Below are positions 9,028 through 18,677 of a stretch of DNA of 64,000 nucleotides, one piece after another. The stretch is from the NCBI RefSeq assembly GCF_024494385.1, contig NZ_JAEVLT010000001.1, forward strand, positions 186,001 to 250,000, in the 5' to 3' direction. Made by a program: the position numbers and the translations under genes. Each line of letters begins with the position of its first letter. Within the stretch, counting starts at the first letter, position 1. The notes below the pieces were generated by a model. It saw nothing but the letters and a program-made list of their open reading frames with translations. It was not told the DNA's origin and ran no database searches. Source of the DNA: Bacillus sp. EB600. Lineage in GTDB: Bacteria > Bacillota > Bacilli > Bacillales > Cytobacillaceae.

Positions 9028-9624
9028 TTAGGAACACATCCATTTAGGCGGAGTATTTTTAGCCCAATAAATTGCCCCGAGTTCATGATGATGTTGAAAC
9101 TGATCATGATAGGTATGATAATGAAAATTAAACCAGTAGCCTCCCTGTGGCGGATGGTCTCTCCGAACATGGAAACGAAGTACATCCATATTCGTAAGCT
9201 GATTTCTGAGATGAAAGATTTTTTCGGAATGACTACCGCCTGGTTCCTCTGTTATCACCAGATTTTGAAGATCATCATCAGGATATTGAGCAGCCGTTTC
9301 CTCTAAAGCTTTCTCAATATTTGGCAATACTATGTCACGAAATTCCTGTTCTATTGCAGGTTTAATTTTCGAGCCGAATTTTTGATAGGATTGCAGCTCT
9401 GCCTTCTTTACAAGTTCTTCAACATATTCTTCCTTGTTAAAGGGGGCTTCTGTCCAAAATGTCGTTAGCTGCCTGCCATTAGTCAAAGGACCAGCAGTCT
9501 CAAAAACATCTTTCTCCACAGGTTTTTCGGCCTTGACATTATTAATGAATTGTGATGGGGTTACAAGACCGAAGGTTAAAATTGAAACCATCACCACAAA
9601 CGATTTACGAATCCATTTTTTCAA
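9028..9624 (-). CDS. ypjP: YpjP-like protein with N-terminal signal/anchor
   Basis: 198 aa if started at the TTG at 9624, which has AAAGGGGGG 6-7 bases upstream; an ATG at 9642 lies within that site. The N-terminus KKWIRKSFVVMVSILTFGLV is basic then hydrophobic, a signal peptide or membrane anchor, so the rest is probably outside the membrane. The C-terminal third is rich in His and aromatic residues (FNFHYHTYHDQFQHHHELG), which may bind metal. YpjP is a conserved Bacillus protein without an assigned function. Confidence 0.8.
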   Translation of the reverse strand: MKKWIRKSFVVMVSILTFGLVTPSQFINNVKAEKPVEKDVFETAGPLTNGRQLTTFWTEAPFNKEEYVEELVKKAELQSYQKFGSKIKPAIEQEFRDIVLPNIEKALEETAAQYPDDDLQNLVITEEPGGSHSEKIFHLRNQLTNMDVLRFHVRRDHPPQGGYWFNFHYHTYHDQFQHHHELGAIYWAKNTPPKWMCS

Positions 9625-9776
9625 CGGGTCCCCCCCTTTCATCGTTGTTGTAAAGACCTTTCAATACTGAAAATATAATCTTATTAGTTTCAAAGAATCA
9701 CTTTTAAGACTATTATACTTTGTTTTATTAAAAAAATGGAAAAACTTGTTTTACAAAATTATTAAAACATATAAAA

Positions 9777-9804
9777 AACCGGGAGCCACTAAGCACCCCC
9801 AGTT
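9777..9804 (-). terminator. Terminator of the YpiP-like gene
   Basis: Minus strand stem AACTGGG / CCCGGTT (one G-T pair) followed by TTTTTT; it begins at the stop codon of the methyltransferase gene. Confidence 0.7.
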
Positions 9805-10579
9805 AGTTCTTTTCAATCCAACCGTAATGAAACTTTGCTGTTTTCCTGCGCATCACCCGAAAACCGAATTTTTGAAAACGCCCGCTTTTATATTGGTCCT
9901 TCAAAACAACCCTCTGCCGTGATACGCGGATTGCCTCTCTTATTGTCTCTTCTTGAAGGTCTTCATGGATGGCAAAATGACCCAATGCTTTAATCCCATC
10001 AGATTCAAGGATACTTTCTTCAAACATGGGATCAAAATAGACACAATCAATTGATTCGCTTGGAAGACGCCGTAAGTAGTTAAGTGCATTTTCATTGACC
10101 ACGATAATTCGCCTCATTGCCTCATCCATAGCTGAAAGACCTGAGTCCCATGTACTCAGCCCTGATTTCACTATAAACGCTAAAAATGGCTGACCTTCCA
10201 CACCGGTTACACTTCCAGATTCACCAACCAAATAACTGGCAACAATCGAGTCAGAAGCCAAACCGAGCGTGCAGTCGAGGAAGCTTGTGCCTTCAATCAA
10301 ACAAGCTGCATCCACAAACGGATCATGCTCCCGTTTCATTAATCTTTTGATTCGAAACATTGCTGAATTGGGATGAAAAAAGAACGGCTGACTCTCTCCC
10401 TTTCCAAACAGCTCAATACGCTCTTTTCCTACAACCATACACTCGCTATTTGCTTGCATTTGTAGGTAGTGAATGGATTTCTTATTGCGAGGTATGTAAT
10501 CCACCTTTAGATTACCTGCCATTTCCCTTGCTTTCTTAATCATTTCCTGATTGGTTCGGCCTGCTGTTGTTACAAACAT
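9803..10579 (-). CDS. ypiP: Class I SAM-dependent methyltransferase (YpiP/RsmJ-like)
   Basis: 258 aa. The Rossmann motif I is LDCTLGLASDSIVASYL (about residues 100-116), and the catalytic DPMFEE (about residues 190-195) matches the DPMFP-type motif of RsmJ-like rRNA methyltransferases. B. subtilis YpiP is the nearest named relative. It probably methylates an RNA guanine or a related target, but the substrate is inferred only from the distant RsmJ likeness. The gene is monocistronic, with terminators on both sides. Confidence 0.8.
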   Translation of the reverse strand: MFVTTAGRTNQEMIKKAREMAGNLKVDYIPRNKKSIHYLQMQANSECMVVGKERIELFGKGESQPFFFHPNSAMFRIKRLMKREHDPFVDAACLIEGTSFLDCTLGLASDSIVASYLVGESGSVTGVEGQPFLAFIVKSGLSTWDSGLSAMDEAMRRIIVVNENALNYLRRLPSESIDCVYFDPMFEESILESDGIKALGHFAIHEDLQEETIREAIRVSRQRVVLKDQYKSGRFQKFGFRVMRRKTAKFHYGWIEKN

Positions 10580-10611
10580 TCGTGATCAACTCTATTTTTA
10601 TTGGATTAAAA

Positions 10612-10639
10612 AAAAAGGATGTCTGTTGACATCCTTTTT
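10612..10639 (-). terminator. Terminator of brxA
   Basis: 12-bp stem AAAAAGGATGTC / GACATCCTTTTT with a TGTT loop, immediately 3' of the brxA stop; A and T tracts allow action in both directions. Confidence 0.85.
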
Positions 10640-10642
10640 AGA

Positions 10643-11077
10643 TTAGCAAAATTTATTAAATGCAGACGTTAAATTATTCATTACATCTTCCATTGATGCA
10701 CCTTCAATATCATGACGCGGGATGAAATGAACAACTTTTTTGCCATTTAATAAAGCAATCGATGGTGAGGATGGTTCAATCCCTTCAAAATACTCGCGCA
10801 TTTTTGCAGTTGCTTCCTTATCTTGACCAGCAAAAACAGTCACGAGATGCTCCGGCTTTTTCTCGCTATTTAAAACAGCTTGGGTAACAGCGGGACGGGC
10901 TAGGCCTGCAGCACAACCACATACCGAATTTACGACAACAAGCGTCGTTCCCTCTGTATTTTCCATAAACTGCTCAACTGCCTCATCTTTTGTTAGCTCC
11001 TGAAATCCAGCATTTGTGAGCTCTTCCCTCATTGGTTTAACCATTTGTTTCATATATTCTTCATATGCCATTGACAT
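10643..11077 (-). CDS. brxA: Bacilliredoxin BrxA
   Basis: 144 aa, almost colinear with B. subtilis BrxA (YphP). The redox motif is CGC in VVNSVCGCAAGLARP (about residues 53-55); the family removes bacillithiol from S-bacillithiolated cytoplasmic proteins after oxidative or electrophile stress. Start MSMAYEEYMKQ is conserved, and GGGAGG precedes it. The protein implies that the organism makes bacillithiol. Single-gene unit ended by the hairpin at 10612-10639. Confidence 0.95.
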   Translation of the reverse strand: MSMAYEEYMKQMVKPMREELTNAGFQELTKDEAVEQFMENTEGTTLVVVNSVCGCAAGLARPAVTQAVLNSEKKPEHLVTVFAGQDKEATAKMREYFEGIEPSSPSIALLNGKKVVHFIPRHDIEGASMEDVMNNLTSAFNKFC

Positions 11078-11158
11078 ATTATCATTCCTCCCATTCTATG
11101 GTTGCAATGTTAGCATACTATATTTATTTCTACTATTGCAATCTTGATACATTCTTAC

Positions 11159-12298
11159 CTAATCCAGATTATTCCGACTATCTGTCATTTGCTTCCAGAC
11201 TGAACCTTTTGCCTCCTTGCCCCCTTCAATTCGCTCAAGGGCAAGCTTAATTTGCATACTTACTTCAAATTCCGGGTCATTTTCGGCAGCTTTTAGTGCT
11301 GGTAATGCTTGTTGATCCCCAACCTCATATAAGAACATAGCAGCCCTCCATCTGACTAATTTGCTTTCATCCTTAAGTGCCTTGATCATTTCTGCAGAAG
11401 CCTCTACAAAACCTAAATCAGAAAGACAGTCACCCGCCGTTCTGCGAACCGTCACCGATGTATCATTCAATGCTTTATATAAAAGCGGAAGCACTGCTTG
11501 ATTGTTGATCATCCCAAGATAGGCGGTTGCTAGTCTGCGAATTGATACCTTTTCATCCAAAAGTGCTTTTTCAAGGACAGGAAGATCCTCAAGTATTGGA
11601 TCACCCATTTGCTCTAAAAGCTGGTAGCGAATACGCCAATCCGGATGATTGAAATTCTCTAACGATATTTTTTTATAAGGACGCATTGGCTTTTTCACAA
11701 AAGGAGATTCCTTTGTTTGGGCTTTTTTTACTAGCTCCTCCAGCCGCTCCAGTGGATATGCGGCAATCAGCTCTTCAACAACCTCATGACCAATTTGGTC
11801 GAAATCACCATAGCGAACCCCTTGATCCTGCCATTTACGTAATAAAATATAATTATCCTCCGGCAACTGGGCTTGTTCCCTTGCCTTTAAGAAATAGTCC
11901 GGCATTCCAAACCTTTTTTCAGTTGAACCATCAGTAAGCTTAACTTGAATGGGTATGTCCTTAAACATCTGGACCTGCACTCGTACTTCCCCAAAATGGT
12001 CAGATATTTCGCCCTGAATATGAGGAAACGTTTCCGAAGTTACCTCACCGAATGCCTGCCTTACTTTAGGTAAAAGAATTTTCCAATCATACTTGGCATT
12101 TCGTTCAATTGCCAAGAAATCAGCTACATGGTAAACACCTTTTATTCCTTCTATTTGCAAAATAGACTGTATAACAGAGGGAGCTCCTTCTGAAGAATTC
12201 TGTTTATAATTATGGCTAGCTCCCATTGGAAGCTCTTCATCTAAATTAATTTTCATTGTATTCGGACTCGGTGTTGGCTCAATCGATTTAATGTTCAA
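11159..12298 (-). CDS. ypgR: YpgR: Nfu N-terminal-like domain plus HEAT repeats (conserved virulence factor C family)
   Basis: 379 aa from the TTG at 12298, which has AAAGGTGATTG upstream and gives the conserved N-terminus NIKSIEPTPSPNTMKINL of the Nfu/NifU N-terminal domain (residues about 1-90). The C-terminal 170 residues contain HEAT-like repeats (WRIRYQLLEQMG, SIRRLATAYLG, TVRRTAGDCLSDLG, LVRWRAAMFLYEVG). An upstream ATG at 12316 lies before the ribosome binding site. The architecture suggests a scaffold possibly linked to Fe-S handling; no reaction is known. The Staphylococcus homologue is called virulence factor C. Confidence 0.85.
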   Translation of the reverse strand: MNIKSIEPTPSPNTMKINLDEELPMGASHNYKQNSSEGAPSVIQSILQIEGIKGVYHVADFLAIERNAKYDWKILLPKVRQAFGEVTSETFPHIQGEISDHFGEVRVQVQMFKDIPIQVKLTDGSTEKRFGMPDYFLKAREQAQLPEDNYILLRKWQDQGVRYGDFDQIGHEVVEELIAAYPLERLEELVKKAQTKESPFVKKPMRPYKKISLENFNHPDWRIRYQLLEQMGDPILEDLPVLEKALLDEKVSIRRLATAYLGMINNQAVLPLLYKALNDTSVTVRRTAGDCLSDLGFVEASAEMIKALKDESKLVRWRAAMFLYEVGDQQALPALKAAENDPEFEVSMQIKLALERIEGGKEAKGSVWKQMTDSRNNLD

Positions 12299-12400
12299 CA
12301 CAATCACCTTTTTCATATATTCTTTTTTAAGTCTAACACATTGTTAAAGGTTATTACATTTTTCAGCCTTAAGGAAAACTAGACTATTCCGGGATAAAAA

Positions 12401-12426
12401 AAAGAGTACGATTAGACGCACTCTTT
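12401..12426 (-). terminator. Terminator of the ABC-F gene
   Basis: Stem AAAGAGT / ACTCTTT overlapping the stop codon, followed on the minus strand by a run of eight T. Confidence 0.7.
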
Positions 12427-14308
12427 ACTCATCCACTATTTCTGACAGATAGGACCAGCGTTCGATTAGGTTTTCCAGCTTGTCATTTAGCTCTGCTTCC
12501 TGCTTCATCAATTCTTGAGCTCGTGTAAAGTCACTGCCTGTATTGGCCATTTCCGCAGTAACCTTTTCAAGCTGGTCCTCAGTATTGGCAATAATGTCAT
12601 CAATTTCTTCCCATTCTTTTTTCTCCATGTATGTCATTTTTTTCTTTTTTTCTTTTTCCCGTGTTTTCTCCTGTCTAGGTGTTCCAGCTTTACCTTTTTC
12701 CGATTGTTCCTTTGATTCTTTTTCCAAATAGTCGGAGTAACTCCCATAGAAAGATTCAATGATTCCCTCGCCTTTTAAAACGAGCAGCTGCTCTGCTACT
12801 TTGTCAAGGAAATAGCGGTCATGCGAAACCGTAACTACTACCCCTGGAAACTCTTCTAAATAATCCTCTAGGACCGTTAGTGTTTGTGTATCTAAATTGT
12901 TTGTTGGTTCATCAAGTAAAAGAACATTCGGTGCGGTCATTAAGATTTTCAGAAGATATAAGCGCCGCTTTTCTCCACCTGACAACTTGCGGATTGGCGT
13001 ACCGTGCGTAAACGGCGGAAAGAGAAACCGTTCGAGCATTTGGGCAGCGGAAATGGTTTTGCCATCAGTTGTTTCAACAACTTGGGCCGTTTCCTTAATA
13101 TATTCAATCATTCTCGTATTTTCATCCATATCCTCACTTTCTTGAGTATAATAAGCAATTTTCACTGTCTGCCCCATAAGCATTTCACCCTGGTCAAGCG
13201 GAATTCGCTTTGCAAGAATGTTAAGTAAGGTTGATTTACCAGTGCCATTTTTACCGATAATTCCAATTCGATCTCCCCGCTTGACGAGCAAATCGAAATT
13301 AGTAAGGATTACTTTTTCATCATACTTCTTTGAAGCATTTTTTAGTTCGAATACTTGCTTTCCTAGCCTGCTGCCATTTAATGAAATGTCAACTTTGCCG
13401 GTGGATTTTCCCGTGGTCAGCTTTTCTTCTAATTGATCAAAACGTTGAATCCTTGCTTTTTGCTTTGTCGATCTCGCTTGAGCACCACGTCTGATCCATT
13501 CTAATTCATTTCGGTAAAGGTTTTTTCGTTTTTCAAAGGTTGCCGTTTCATTTTCCTCCCGAATCGCTTTTGCTTCTAAAAAAGCGGCGTAATTTCCCTT
13601 ATAGCTATAGAGATTTCCACCATCTAATTCAAAAATTCGATTCGTAACCTTGTCTAAGAAGTAACGGTCGTGGGTGACAAGTAAAATAGCACCGCTATAT
13701 TTGCTTAAATAATCCTCAAGCCATTTTATCGTATCAAAATCAAGATGGTTTGTTGGTTCATCAAGAATCAGTAAATCAGCACTTTCAATTAAAGCCTGTG
13801 CCAATGCTACCCGTTTTTTCTGTCCACCTGAAAGCTCAGATACTTTTTTGCGAATATCCTCAATTCCAAGCTTCATCAAAATTGATTTAGCATTTGTACT
13901 TGCATCCCAAGCATTGTTTGCATCCATCTGTTTTTGTAATAGAAACAAATTTTCTTGTAGTAAAAGGTCACTTGGTGAATGTTCTAATTGGAATAGAGTA
14001 TTTTCATATTCGCGCATTAACTTTAAAATCGGAGCTTCACCATGGAATACCTGATCTAGAACGGTTCGGTCAGTATCGAATTCCGGCTGCTGACTGAGAA
14101 AGGAAATCGTATAATCTTTTCCGGAGATAACTTCCCCTTGATCAGGGACGTCAATTCCGGCAACAATTCGTAATAATGAAGATTTTCCTGTACCATTTAC
14201 ACCAATAAGACCAATTCGTTCTTTTTCACCAACGGTAAAGGAAATATCCGTAAATAACTGTTTTTCACCATATGTTTTTGTGACACTTTCAACCGTTAGC
14301 ATTTTCAT
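12425..14308 (-). CDS. yfmR: ABC-F ATPase, Uup/YfmR type
   Basis: 627 aa. Two ATP-binding cassettes: Walker A GVNGTGKSS (about residue 36) and GKNGTGKST (about residue 355), signatures LSGGQKK and LSGGEKR, Walker B LLILDEPTN and LLLDEPTN, joined by a charged linker, and a C-terminal coiled coil (about residues 530-627) as in Uup/YfmR. No membrane segments, so it is a ribosome-associated translation factor rather than a transporter. The ATG at 14308 overlaps the stop of the HD gene as ATGA, so the longer frame to 14323 is not used. YfmR in B. subtilis relieves ribosome stalling with EF-P. Confidence 0.88.
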   Translation of the reverse strand: MKMLTVESVTKTYGEKQLFTDISFTVGEKERIGLIGVNGTGKSSLLRIVAGIDVPDQGEVISGKDYTISFLSQQPEFDTDRTVLDQVFHGEAPILKLMREYENTLFQLEHSPSDLLLQENLFLLQKQMDANNAWDASTNAKSILMKLGIEDIRKKVSELSGGQKKRVALAQALIESADLLILDEPTNHLDFDTIKWLEDYLSKYSGAILLVTHDRYFLDKVTNRIFELDGGNLYSYKGNYAAFLEAKAIREENETATFEKRKNLYRNELEWIRRGAQARSTKQKARIQRFDQLEEKLTTGKSTGKVDISLNGSRLGKQVFELKNASKKYDEKVILTNFDLLVKRGDRIGIIGKNGTGKSTLLNILAKRIPLDQGEMLMGQTVKIAYYTQESEDMDENTRMIEYIKETAQVVETTDGKTISAAQMLERFLFPPFTHGTPIRKLSGGEKRRLYLLKILMTAPNVLLLDEPTNNLDTQTLTVLEDYLEEFPGVVVTVSHDRYFLDKVAEQLLVLKGEGIIESFYGSYSDYLEKESKEQSEKGKAGTPRQEKTREKEKKKKMTYMEKKEWEEIDDIIANTEDQLEKVTAEMANTGSDFTRAQELMKQEAELNDKLENLIERWSYLSEIVDE

Positions 14309-14964
14309 AATTGCCCATTCCATTCTTTATAAAATTCTGTTAAAAACGATATCATAAATTGCTGACGGCTCGCAGCTAAACTTTTCGCTGTTTCCGTATT
14401 CAGCATGTCTGTTAATTTTAATAATTTTTCATAGAAATGGTGAATGCTCGATGATTTTCCGTTCCGATATTCTTCGAGACTCATTTCTTTTCTTATCTCA
14501 ATATTCGGATCGTAAATGGGCTGTCCCTTTTTTCCTCCGTAGGCAAATGCTCTGGCAATACCGATTGCCCCAATTGCGTCCAAACGGTCAGCATCCTGAA
14601 CAATTTTTGCCTCAACCGAAGTCAACTCCACCCCATTACCGCCTTTAAACGAAATGGTTCGAATGATCTCGTTAATATGGCGCATCTGCTCAAATGATAA
14701 ACGTAACGTTTGCATAAATGAATCCAGCTTTTCTTGGCCTATTTCAATGGTTTCGTTCAGCTTTTCATCTGGTATATCATGAAGAAGGGAGGCTAATTCA
14801 ACAATAAAGGGGTCCCCTTTCGCTTCTTGCTTGCAAATTAGTAACGCATTTCTGCGGACTCGGTCAACATGAAACCAATCATGCCCAGTTGCATCTTCCC
14901 CCAATTGCTTCTGAACAAACGTTTCCGCTATTTGAATGATTCCGTTCTTCACTTGTAAAAACAC
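14305..14964 (-). CDS. ypgQ: HD-domain metal-dependent phosphohydrolase (YpgQ/YedJ-like)
   Basis: 219 aa. The HD residues are visible: H in HDWFHVDRV (about residue 29), the HD pair in LASLLHDIPDEK (about 62-63) and the distant D in IVQDADRLDAIG (about 127). Position between ypgR and fhs-type genes and the family fit B. subtilis YpgQ, a manganese-dependent (deoxy)nucleotide pyrophosphohydrolase. The GTG at 14964 was kept; another GTG at 14952 is equally well placed. The stop overlaps the start of the ABC-F gene. Confidence 0.82.
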   Translation of the reverse strand: MFLQVKNGIIQIAETFVQKQLGEDATGHDWFHVDRVRRNALLICKQEAKGDPFIVELASLLHDIPDEKLNETIEIGQEKLDSFMQTLRLSFEQMRHINEIIRTISFKGGNGVELTSVEAKIVQDADRLDAIGAIGIARAFAYGGKKGQPIYDPNIEIRKEMSLEEYRNGKSSSIHHFYEKLLKLTDMLNTETAKSLAASRQQFMISFLTEFYKEWNGQL

Positions 14965-15042
14965 CTGCTTTCATCCTGCTATTTTATCATGAAAAAGGGT
15001 AAGGGAAAAAAGAAATATCATTTACTAGAAAAACAGAAAAAA

Positions 15043-15066
15043 TCCGCGGATCATTATCTCCGCGGA
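15043..15066 (-). terminator. Terminator of the 175-aa hypothetical gene
   Basis: Stem TCCGCGG / CCGCGGA followed on the minus strand by ATTTTTT. Confidence 0.75.
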
Positions 15067-15581
15067 ATGACATATTGTAATCGATCACAGGTTGTTATGA
15101 TAAAATCAATCATTGACGTTAAGTCATCAATTTGATCCTCATGAACCAACCGGCCAAATTCAATCGTAGCTACACTCTTTATACTCTTCTTTTGTAATGG
15201 TGAAAATAAAACGGTCTGGGATATTTTCCGATCGGTTCCCCAGATCTCTATGAGAACTTTCTCGATTTTCTCATAATCGATTATGTTCTCCTGATGTTTG
15301 AAGGAAAAGAACAATCGAATCGAGCATCCCGCTCTTTTCTCAGAAAGTGATACGGGTAAAAGCTCAGCAGCCAGATTTTCCAGTTTCGATTCCAATATAA
15401 TACTTGCTGTAATGGGGCTCGGATTTTGAAGTTTAAAACTAAGTTCGTACTTTCTGGAAAGCTTTGCCGTATTGATGAATTCATTCCGGTCAATGACGAT
15501 AATTTCGCCATTCAAATCCAAATCATACACGGCTCCTTCAAGGACTACCTTCATATTTTCAAACGCGGTTGGATCGAACAC
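15054..15581 (-). CDS. Conserved hypothetical protein
   Basis: 175 aa from a GTG at 15581 with GGGGTGAGAAA upstream. No signal peptide, membrane helix or catalytic motif is apparent; predicted mixed alpha/beta with a helix-rich C-terminus ending in YVIPRR. I do not recognise the family. It is only 17 bases downstream of fhs, so it is probably co-transcribed with it, and it ends in a clear terminator. A role in one-carbon metabolism cannot be inferred from position alone. Confidence 0.7.
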   Translation of the reverse strand: MFDPTAFENMKVVLEGAVYDLDLNGEIIVIDRNEFINTAKLSRKYELSFKLQNPSPITASIILESKLENLAAELLPVSLSEKRAGCSIRLFFSFKHQENIIDYEKIEKVLIEIWGTDRKISQTVLFSPLQKKSIKSVATIEFGRLVHEDQIDDLTSMIDFIITTCDRLQYVIPRR

Positions 15582-15598
15582 TTTCTCACCCCGATTTT

Positions 15599-17287
15599 TT
15601 AAAACAAGCCTACTGCTCTGCCGTTTTCATCAACATCCATGTTGAGGGCTGCCGGCTTTTTCGGGAGTCCGGGCATTGTCATTACCTCACCAGTCAAAAC
15701 AACAATAAAACCTGCACCAATAGATGGTTTAAACTCTCTTATGGTAATTGTGAAATCAGCTGGTCTTCCTAATTTACTAGGATCATCAGATAAGGAGTAT
15801 TGTGTTTTCGCCATACAGACAGGCAAATTTGACCAGCCAAATTTTTCATAGTCTGCCAGCTGTTTTTTCGCCTTTGGTGAAAACTCTACGTCTTTGCCAC
15901 CATATACCTTTTCGACAATTGTAAGCACTTTTTTCTCAATAGAATCTGATAAATCATACAAAGGCGAAAAGTGATTTTCCTCTGTTTCAATAACCTTTAA
16001 AAGGGTGTCAGCTAGCAGAATTCCGCCCTCTCCACCTTTTTCCCAAACCTCTGTCAGCGCAACAGGAGCATTTTCCCGCTTACACCAATCAAGTAATGTT
16101 TTAACTTCCTGATCCGTGTCCGAGATGAATTTATTGATGGCAACAACAAGCGGCAGCCCAAAGCTTTTAATTGTTTCAATATGTTTTTGTAGATTAGCAA
16201 ATCCAAGAGTTAAGGCAGCGAGATTCTCGGTTGCTAACTGGTCCTTAGCTACACCGCCATGCATTTTCAAGGCCCGAATCGTTGCCACGATAACGACTGC
16301 TTCAGGCTTTATATCAGCACTTCTTGCTTTAATATTCAAAAATTTCTCGGCCCCGAGGTCAGCTCCAAAGCCAGCTTCCGTAATAACAAAATCAGCAAGC
16401 TTTAAAGCAGCCTTAGTTGCGATCACGCTGTTGCATCCATGAGCAATATTAGCAAAAGGTCCACCATGCACTAATGCTGGGGTGTGCTCAATTGTTTGGA
16501 CAAGATTTGGCTTTATTGCATCCTTAAGCAATAATGTTAATGCCCCTTCGACACCTAAATCTCCTACTGTCACGGGCTCTTTTTGATCATTATAGGCAAC
16601 AACCATGCGCGATAAACGCACTTTCAAGTCGCTTAGGTCTGTAGCAAGGCACAGGACGGCCATGATTTCTGAAGCAACGGTAATATCGAATCCATCTTCC
16701 CTTGGAACCCCTTGAGACGGCCCGCCAAGCCCAATAATGACCTTTCTTAACGCCCGATCATTTAGATCAAGAGTACGTTTCCAAACAATTCTCCGTTGAT
16801 CAATATGCAGCTGATTTCCCTGCTGCAGATGGTTATCAATTAATGCTGCAAGGGCATTATTTGCCGTAGTTATCGCATGAAAGTCTCCTGTAAAATGCAA
16901 GTTTATATCTTCCATTGGCAACACTTGAGAATATCCTCCGCCAGTTGCCCCTCCTTTAATTCCCATCGTCGGACCCAGCGATGGTTCGCGCATCGCAATC
17001 ATAACCTCTTTACCCATCCTGTTTAGAGCATCAGCTAGTCCTACGGTAACTGTTGATTTTCCTTCTCCTGCTGGAGTGGGGTTAATTGAAGTTACGAGAA
17101 TAACTTTACCGTTTGGTTTTATAGCTAATTTTTTTAATGCTTCATTGGAAAGTTTTGCTTTATACTTACCAAAAAGTTCAAGATCATCATCTTGCAGACC
17201 AATCTTTTCGGCAATTTCCGTAATTGGTTTCATTCTTGCAGCCTGTGCAATTTCAATATCTGATTTAACTTCAGACCCTATGACCAC
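15599..17287 (-). CDS. fhs: Formate-tetrahydrofolate ligase
   Basis: 562 aa, the usual length. The ATP-binding loop [15 protein letters not shown] lies at about residues 70-84, and the flanking [20 protein letters not shown] is diagnostic. The enzyme makes 10-formyl-THF from formate, ATP and THF in the cytosol and feeds purine and formyl-Met synthesis. GTG start at 17287 behind GAGGGATTAATT. It is divergent from metA across 164 bp. B. subtilis 168 lacks fhs, so this is one of the differences from that species. Confidence 0.97.
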   Translation of the reverse strand: MVIGSEVKSDIEIAQAARMKPITEIAEKIGLQDDDLELFGKYKAKLSNEALKKLAIKPNGKVILVTSINPTPAGEGKSTVTVGLADALNRMGKEVMIAMREPSLGPTMGIKGGATGGGYSQVLPMEDINLHFTGDFHAITTANNALAALIDNHLQQGNQLHIDQRRIVWKRTLDLNDRALRKVIIGLGGPSQGVPREDGFDITVASEIMAVLCLATDLSDLKVRLSRMVVAYNDQKEPVTVGDLGVEGALTLLLKDAIKPNLVQTIEHTPALVHGGPFANIAHGCNSVIATKAALKLADFVITEAGFGADLGAEKFLNIKARSADIKPEAVVIVATIRALKMHGGVAKDQLATENLAALTLGFANLQKHIETIKSFGLPLVVAINKFISDTDQEVKTLLDWCKRENAPVALTEVWEKGGEGGILLADTLLKVIETEENHFSPLYDLSDSIEKKVLTIVEKVYGGKDVEFSPKAKKQLADYEKFGWSNLPVCMAKTQYSLSDDPSKLGRPADFTITIREFKPSIGAGFIVVLTGEVMTMPGLPKKPAALNMDVDENGRAVGLF

Positions 17288-17406
17288 AATTAATCCCTCA
17301 CTTCAACAGTAAAATTTTTTCATTCCGTTTATATTGTATCAAACCTATAAAAAAAAACTATGAACATTTTACAAACAAAATATTTTCTTTTCTGATTCTT
17401 CTAAAA

Positions 17407-17415
17407 TGTTATAAT
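17407..17415 (+). promoter_or_regulatory. Extended -10 promoter of metA
   Basis: TGTTATAAT: a perfect TATAAT with the TGn extension; no convincing -35. It lies 37 bases before the metA start. No S-box or other riboswitch fold is evident in the short leader. Confidence 0.6.
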
Positions 17416-17451
17416 AGAGCTATTGAAATTAAAAAAAAGGGGGATGGTCAC

Positions 17452-18360
17452 TTGCCAATAAACATTCCAAAGCTTCTTCCTGCAAGAGAAACGCTCGAAA
17501 AAGAAAATGTTTTTATTATGGACGATGATCGAGCAATTAGCCAGGATATCCGGCCATTAAACATACTGATTTTAAATTTAATGCCTGAAAAAGAAAAAGC
17601 AGAAACACAGATTTTAAGGCTTTTAGGAAATACACCGCTGCAGGTAAATGTGAACTTTTTAAGAACGCAGTCATATGAGTCTACTCATACGAGCAAACAG
17701 CACTTAGATCAGTTTTACACCGATTTTGATCACATCAAAGCACAAAAATTTGATGGGATGATTATAACGGGTGCCCCAGTTGAACTGCTAGAATTTGAAC
17801 AAGTAAAGTATTGGGACGAATTAATGGAAATCATGAATTGGGCAAATGAGAATGTTACCTCAACTTTACATATTTGTTGGGGAGCACAAGCAGCCCTTTA
17901 TTATCATTATGGAATTAAAAAATTTGAACTTGATACAAAATGTTCAGGCATATACCCTCATAAAATTATTGAGCAGGATGATTTTCTATTACGAGGGTTT
18001 GATGATGAATTTTATGCTCCACATTCAAGATATACTGATGTTTCTATTGAAGAAATTAAAAAGCATCCAAAATTGAAGCTATTATCAGCATCAGAGGAAG
18101 CAGGAGCGCTGCTCGTTTCATCTCATGATCGAAAACACGTCATGATCACTGGTCATCTTGAATATGAGTCAGATACGCTGGCTCAGGAATATGCACGCGA
18201 CCTTGAAAGAGGACTTAAAATTCATATACCCGAAAATTATTTTCCGAATAATGACCCAGTTCAACCGCCTATTAATCGCTGGCGTGCACATGCACATTTA
18301 TTCTTTTCAAATTGGTTAAATTATTATGTCTATCAAGAAACACCTTTTGCATGGAGATGA
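17452..18360 (+). CDS. metA: Homoserine O-acetyltransferase (MetA/HTS family)
   Basis: 302 aa from a TTG at 17452 with GGGGGAT 5-6 bases upstream. Catalytic residues match the family numbering exactly: Cys142 (HICWGAQAA), His235 and Glu237 (TGHLEYE). Residue 111 is Glu ([10 protein letters not shown]); in characterised MetA proteins Glu111 selects acetyl-CoA and Gly111 succinyl-CoA, so the product is predicted to be O-acetylhomoserine for methionine synthesis, although such genes are often labelled succinyltransferase. Single-gene unit with its own promoter and terminator. Confidence 0.96.
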   Translation: MPINIPKLLPARETLEKENVFIMDDDRAISQDIRPLNILILNLMPEKEKAETQILRLLGNTPLQVNVNFLRTQSYESTHTSKQHLDQFYTDFDHIKAQKFDGMIITGAPVELLEFEQVKYWDELMEIMNWANENVTSTLHICWGAQAALYYHYGIKKFELDTKCSGIYPHKIIEQDDFLLRGFDDEFYAPHSRYTDVSIEEIKKHPKLKLLSASEEAGALLVSSHDRKHVMITGHLEYESDTLAQEYARDLERGLKIHIPENYFPNNDPVQPPINRWRAHAHLFFSNWLNYYVYQETPFAWR

Positions 18361-18430
18361 AGGAATCGCCCTAACTCAGAGTCAATTCCTTTTCCAGGCT
18401 AAGGAAAAAAATTATTATGTGTTAAAAAGA

Positions 18431-18460
18431 CAAAAAAGCATCAGGCTTGATGCTTTTTTG
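18431..18460 (+). terminator. Terminator of metA
   Basis: 13-bp stem CAAAAAAGCATCA / TGATGCTTTTTTG with a 4-nt loop and a T run. Confidence 0.9.
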
Positions 18461-18477
18461 CTTTGTAGTAAAATCCA

Positions 18478-18650
18478 ATGCTAGAAAAACAATGGATTTC
18501 TTTACCAAGGGCTCCACTAATAGGCAAAAAAGAAAAGGATTTTGGTTTAGATTACATAAAATGGAGTAAAAGATAGAGAATGCAAATGGAGATCCTTATT
18601 TAATACCGGAGAATGACGTTTCTTTTAATGACTTACCGAATACATTTTAA
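18478..18650 (+). pseudogene. Possible decayed short gene with one frameshift
   Basis: From ATG 18478 a frame reads LEKQWISLPRAPLIGKKE and continues to DYIKWSKR at about 18570; after a one-base shift it continues as ENANGDPYLIPENDVSF and ends NDLPNTF with TAA at 18650. Both halves look like real protein rather than random AT-rich translation. There is no ribosome binding site, and it lies between the metA and mntR terminators. I do not recognise the family. It may be the remnant of a truncated gene; confidence is low. Confidence 0.35.
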
Positions 18651-18677
18651 AAGAGGATGACCTAGTCATCCTCTTTT
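18649..18677 (-). terminator. Terminator of mntR
   Basis: 12-bp stem AAAAGAGGATGA / TCATCCTCTTTT overlapping the mntR stop codon; the T tract on the minus strand fits. Confidence 0.85.

Noticed and set aside
17288..17451. Possible S-box riboswitch ahead of metA
   Set aside because: The transcript leader is only about 30 nt and no aptamer-like stems are present.
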